A stretch of DNA of 64,000 nucleotides from Planctomycetota bacterium (GTDB lineage: Bacteria > Planctomycetota > Phycisphaerae > Phycisphaerales > UBA5793). The position numbers were made by a program, and so were the translations under genes. Shown one piece after another: positions 61,024-64,000 of the stretch. The stretch is taken from NCBI GenBank assembly GCA_013112555.1, contig JABFGK010000002.1, forward strand, positions 186,001 through 250,000, read 5' to 3'. Below the pieces are notes generated by a model, which had not been told where the DNA came from, made no database searches, and saw nothing but the letters and a program-made list of their open reading frames with translations. How positions within the stretch are numbered: position 1 is the stretch's first letter; each line of letters begins with the position of its first letter.

Positions 61024-61743
61024 CTACTCTGTGAGATGCTGCCACAAAGAAGGTGTGTCGAGGATCTGGGTGAGTGTCATGCCATTGACAGGGATGACGT
61101 GCGTGCGGTCGCGGACGGCGTCGGTGTAATCGGAGTAGTTCTCGTTGACGGGGTACGCGGGATAGTCGCCTGGAAGGACATACAACGTGTCGGCCTGTTC
61201 TGCTGACGACGGATCTACAAGCAGCACAAATATCCTTGCTCGTGGGTCACGTTCATCGTTTTGCACAGTGGCGATCACCAACGGATCAACGGCGATGAGA
61301 TAGCTCTGGTCCTTCTTATACCTATAAAAGGTAATCCAACCCGCAACACTGTGAAGGGAAGCGCCACGGCCGCCTGATATGTAGGGATACTGCCAAGGCT
61401 GGGCATCCTTGAGCAGCCTCTGGGTCTGTGAATGCTTCCAGGGCGGTGGTTCGAACACATAGGTAATGAAAGTGCCACCTGTTTTCCCCGCAATGTCCCC
61501 AATGAGATCACCTCGACACTCATGAAACATCGCATGGACGGGCTTGCGGACACCTGAAACGTAGATTTCCGATTGCTCCACGACATACGAGTAGTATGGC
61601 GGCCGATCGACCGCTTTGTCATAGCCACTGCACGACATCAGCAAGGTCATCACGACGGCGATGCCGAGGCAGGCTGCGAGGCGCCGGGATATCGGCACAG
61701 CGGTCGGGGCGTGGGTGTGGACGGTTGGATTCATCTGAAACAT
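61024..61743 (-). CDS. Lipoprotein, hypothetical
   Basis: A 239-residue lipoprotein. A hydrophobic signal segment (about 21-40) ends in LMSCSGYDK, a proper lipobox. The mature part is beta-rich and aromatic: YYSYVVEQSEIYVSGVRKPV, TFITYVFEPPPWKHSQTQRL, DTLYVLPGDYPAYPV. I do not recognise the family. The ATG at 61743 follows GGAG by 7-8 nt; the frame is open upstream to 61842 but that part covers a repeat. It is flanked by two 42-bp direct repeats, so it may have been inserted or moved. Confidence 0.6.
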   Translation of the reverse strand: MFQMNPTVHTHAPTAVPISRRLAACLGIAVVMTLLMSCSGYDKAVDRPPYYSYVVEQSEIYVSGVRKPVHAMFHECRGDLIGDIAGKTGGTFITYVFEPPPWKHSQTQRLLKDAQPWQYPYISGGRGASLHSVAGWITFYRYKKDQSYLIAVDPLVIATVQNDERDPRARIFVLLVDPSSAEQADTLYVLPGDYPAYPVNENYSDYTDAVRDRTHVIPVNGMTLTQILDTPSLWQHLTE

Positions 61744-61792
61744 GGGCCTGCTCCAGAGATGTGCAGATCGTGGTATTGTAGTGGTACGAAAA

Positions 61793-61834
61793 GGGGTCGC
61801 GAATCCATTTCTGTGGGAATCGACGCCCGACCCC
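61793..61834. repeat. 42-bp GGGGTCG repeat, copy 2
   Basis: GGGGTCGCGAATCCATTTCT ... GACGCCCGACCCC, 39 or more of 42 bases equal to copy 1 and in the same direction. It is followed by TTTT, so it could also act as a weak plus-strand terminator. Confidence 0.75.
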
Positions 61835-61843
61835 TTTTCCAAT

Positions 61844-62445
61844 CACCATACTCGCAGGATTTCAAACGCCGGTTATCCACACCGTTCTATCTTCAAATGT
61901 CACAGCGGGTTAGACTAACGGGCATTCAAACGCATCGCAGTCGCGCTGTATTTGCGCGACGTTTGCCGGAAAAAAGCACCTGGAAAATCAGCCGCCGCAC
62001 TATCACCGTCGTGTGACATCTGGTATGTTGGGTAATCTGAGATTGGAACCGGGTGACGATGGATCACCCCTGTTTTAGGGAGCGGGCCGCTGGTGGGACT
62101 CTTGCGGCTCGTCCAACTGACAACTCAATGATGCTGGAAAGCCAGCAAGCACGCACGCAAGAGGCTGCTATCTATCTGCGCTGCAGAGGCCAGGCTGACT
62201 GTGTTTCCCATGCTGCTCCTGCTGCTGTTGCTCCCCTCGGTGTAGTCCATCAAGGCGGGGCATCAATCACGGGCGCGTGGCCATACCGGGTCTGAATCAC
62301 CAATGCCGTGCAGTTTGGCAGACTCGTGAGAGCCAATGCCGGGCACATGCATCTGTGCCGGTTGGCTTTGCGGGCACCCTTCGTGGACGAAGGTCTGACT
62401 GTGACCAGGACTGTCACGGGACGTGTCTGGGAAAGGAGCCGGAAG
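61844..62445. other. Intergenic region before the sigma factor gene
   Basis: About 600 nt without a convincing gene. A frame is open from 62308 but shows no similarity before the GTG at 62446. It contains a hairpin-T run at 62051-62076 and, around 62205-62235, CTGCTGCTCC-like runs. The sigma factor promoter must lie here. Confidence 0.45.
62051..62076 (+). terminator. Possible weak intrinsic terminator
   Basis: GGGTGA (62051-62056) pairs with TCACCC (62064-62069) around a 7-nt loop, followed by CTGTTTT. No plus-strand protein gene lies just upstream, so its transcript is not known. Confidence 0.4.
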
Positions 62446-62997
62446 GTGGAAACCACGCGCGATCGGGCCGATCTGGTGCTCTCCATGTTCGAGAAGTACT
62501 ACGGCCGAGTGTACTGCTTTGCACGCCAATCGCTGCAGGCAGGACAAGCAGAGGACATTGCCCAGGATGTCTTTCTCAAACTCCTCCAACACTCTCAGTT
62601 GGAGGGCAAGACCATCAAGATCAGTTATCTGCTCAAGATTGCTGACAATCTCATCAAGCGTCGCTACCGACGGCAGCAACGGTTTGCCACCTATCTGGAG
62701 CGGCGCGGATCAGAGGCCGAAACCGAGAGCGATGACTGCGAAGTCACTGCCGCCGGCATCAGCGAGCAACTCAAGGCTGACCTGTGCGCGCTTGATCAGG
62801 CCATGGCCCAGTTGACGGAGCATGAGCAGGATGCCGTCCGGCTCATCGTCACCGAAGGGCTGAGCTACGAGGCAGCCGCTGCTTCGCTGAGCGTCCCGGT
62901 CACCACGCTCAATAACTGGAAGTACCGCGGCCTGCGGAAACTCCAGGAGTTGACCGAGGCCAGGATCCCTGACCGACGGGCCATGACGGGCAGTTGA
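62446..62997 (+). CDS. ECF-type RNA polymerase sigma factor
   Basis: A 183-residue sigma-70 family factor with region 2 (about 8-75: ADLVLSMFEKYYGRVYCFAR, GQAEDIAQDVFLKLLQHSQL, SYLLKIADNLIKRRYRRQQR) and region 4 (about 120-170: LTEHEQDAVRLIVTEGLSYE, AAAASLSVPVTTLNNWKYRG). The region 2-linker-region 4 plan marks an ECF group factor; Planctomycetota have many. The GTG at 62446 is supported by AGGAG 8 nt upstream. No anti-sigma gene is next to it in the visible part; the partial exported protein at 63801 is the next gene on the strand and may be its target. Confidence 0.88.
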   Translation: METTRDRADLVLSMFEKYYGRVYCFARQSLQAGQAEDIAQDVFLKLLQHSQLEGKTIKISYLLKIADNLIKRRYRRQQRFATYLERRGSEAETESDDCEVTAAGISEQLKADLCALDQAMAQLTEHEQDAVRLIVTEGLSYEAAAASLSVPVTTLNNWKYRGLRKLQELTEARIPDRRAMTGS

Positions 62998-63116
62998 ACA
63001 GAGTCCATCAGTGCCCGTGGATCACCCATCGCGATGTACGATGTGCGATCGGCCTCGCAGCCAGAGTTGCCATCAGGACTCGTGTTCACTCATCCTGCGC
63101 TCAAACTCAGGCCTCC

Positions 63117-63230
63117 GGAGCCACGAAGTGGCGTCTGGGAAGTAGCCAGGGGCCAGTGAGTCGCTCGTACGACGAACGCAGCCCCTGGTCAAGCAATGAT
63201 GCAGGCAACAAGCCCCGGCAGGGGCGCAGG
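63117..63230. repeat. Branched palindrome element, copy 2
   Basis: About 114 bp, the same plan as 55313-55428: GGAGCCACGAAGTGGCGTCT, GTAGCCAGGGGCCAGTGAGT, a GTCG-CTCGTA-CGAC inner stem, GAACGCAGCCCCTGG, and GGCAGGGGCGCAGG at the end. The inner loop differs but the stem is retained. It lies 120 nt after the sigma factor stop. Confidence 0.78.
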
Positions 63231-63800
63231 CGTATGGACTTCGGCTAATCGGCACCTTCGCCCTCTCTCGGGGGCTTGGGTGGTCGTGCCGACCCCATTC
63301 CTCGGGCGGCATTCGCCACGCGGGGAGGGGGGAGGCGCTTGCTCACTGGCCCCGGGTGTGTTCAACCGGGGCTAATCCGTAGGGCCTGGGAGCGAGGATA
63401 AGGCAACGCAATAACAAGCAGCCCCGTTCACGGGCATACCGTCCATCGGTTATCAGACGGCAATCAATCACAACTAAAACATCCGAATCTGCTGCAGAAC
63501 CCCCGATCTACAAGTTCTCACGGTGCTGAAATGGGCTGTGGGTGGGTGATCAGGGACAAGCCTGCAAAAAAGCGCGGTCCCGAGTCAGTCTGTGGGCCTC
63601 AATGTGAAATCGCCCGACCGATCGACCCAACAAGGTAGGGCAAGGACATGGATGGCAGCAGGACGCCTGCCTGAGACCGCAAGAGACAGGAAACAGGACC
63701 TCATTTCAAGCCTGAATAAGAAAGATACGTGCCCCGGACGACACCTCGAACGCACAAACGACGCAATCGAGCGAGACACGGGGATGAAAGGACAGGAACC
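63231..63800. other. Intergenic region before the last gene
   Basis: About 570 nt with no supported gene. It includes a GCCCCGG...CCGGGGC hairpin at about 63343-63373 and a CGTAGGGCCTGGGAGCGAGG stretch close to the TAGGGTGGG-type repeats. The final 60 nt carry the leader of the next gene, with an AGGAACC site. Confidence 0.45.
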
Positions 63801-64000
63801 ATGAGCATCGGCAAGACCCTATTCCGCACGGCCCTGATCGGAACGCTGGCAGTTGGTGGACTTACGCTCATCGTTGGACCGCAGCGGATGGCCACGGGAG
63901 CGGCACAGGCTCGCTACACGCTGGTGAGTTGGTTTGACAGTAACGTCGAAGACCCCGTCATCATCCGTCAGCAACTCAAGAAGTTGCAGGAGCAGTATCC
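63801..64000 (+). CDS. Exported helical protein, 5' part only
   Basis: The gene runs off the right edge; the first 66 codons are visible. A signal segment (about 6-30, LIGTLAVGGLTLIVGPQRMA) ends near GAAQA, and the mature part begins RYTLVSWFDSNVEDPVIIRQ, then QLKKLQEQYP, which looks like the start of a coiled coil. The ATG at 63801 follows AGGA. It follows an ECF sigma factor gene, an arrangement typical of sigma-controlled envelope genes in Planctomycetota. Family not recognised. Confidence 0.6.
   Translation, partial: MSIGKTLFRTALIGTLAVGGLTLIVGPQRMATGAAQARYTLVSWFDSNVEDPVIIRQQLKKLQEQY

Noticed and set aside
1..64000. tRNA, rRNA, tmRNA, RNase P and SRP RNA genes
   Set aside because: No cloverleaf with a TTCRANY T-loop, no conserved rRNA segment and no known structural RNA signature was noticed; a covariance scan could not be run.

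Overview
The window reads as a chromosomal segment of a Planctomycetota bacterium, most likely class Phycisphaerae. This is inferred, not proven. Supporting signs are a GC-rich genome (about 60% by eye), membrane proteins that alternate transmembrane segments with a C-x2-C...CPECG zinc ribbon (1442-1918, 30587-31339), a whole set of secreted proteins sharing one C-terminal module, a dense load of intergenic palindromic repeats, an ECF sigma factor, and Gram-negative envelope genes (LptE, BamD-like, Mla). No tRNA, rRNA or CRISPR array was seen.

Layout. 1-8557: housekeeping and small genes (partial secreted beta-propeller-like gene, DUF1579, ABM monooxygenase, PolX, TerC, M28 peptidase, lipoprotein, frameshifted rpiA, HMG-CoA lyase); just before rpiA lies a structured RNA candidate with its own promoter and terminator. 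8828-13483: two secreted proteins (DUF1028 and HAF-repeat) separated by palindrome-rich DNA, then a BshB1-like deacetylase. 13667-18094: phosphofructokinase and two polysaccharide glycosyltransferases, one fused to an acetyltransferase. 18266-22168: a phospholipid-transport operon (MlaF ATPase, MlaD/MCE protein) whose last gene is a membrane-anchored lipase-like hydrolase. 22437-28053: thioredoxin-like protein, LexA with an unusual overlapping upstream gene, and two TPR-type proteins. 28253-34589: a secreted protein, MoaB, then two AT-richer membrane-protein genes sitting between three 239-bp copies of a composite repeat, and YifB. 34890-40775: helical protein, AarF/UbiB, an orphan AbrB-like antitoxin with a perfect palindromic operator, then a three-gene AT-rich island (zinc ribbon protein, helical protein, TPR protein). 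40847-49665: MurC, two Nudix hydrolases, an AraC regulator, three more secreted proteins with the shared C-terminal module, and a tandem array of hairpins. 50474-55243: sulfotransferase, BamD-like and LptE outer-membrane genes, FtsH. 55908-60850: last secreted protein of the family, the full AmmeMemoRadiSam set (A, B, radical SAM), and a PilT-type ATPase. 60851-64000: lipoprotein between direct repeats, an ECF sigma factor, and the start of a secreted protein.

Main themes. Envelope biology dominates: lipid transport, LPS and outer-membrane assembly, peptidoglycan (MurC), exopolysaccharide, secretion. Seven secreted proteins (8828, 11063, 28253, 44456, 46585, 48433 and 55908) end in the same roughly 100-residue module that I cannot name; it is the best candidate for an undescribed surface or sorting system. 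The three-gene island at 37807-40775 and the pseudoknotted RNA at about 6568-6782 are the other candidates. Non-coding DNA is unusually rich in at least eight families of short palindromic elements.
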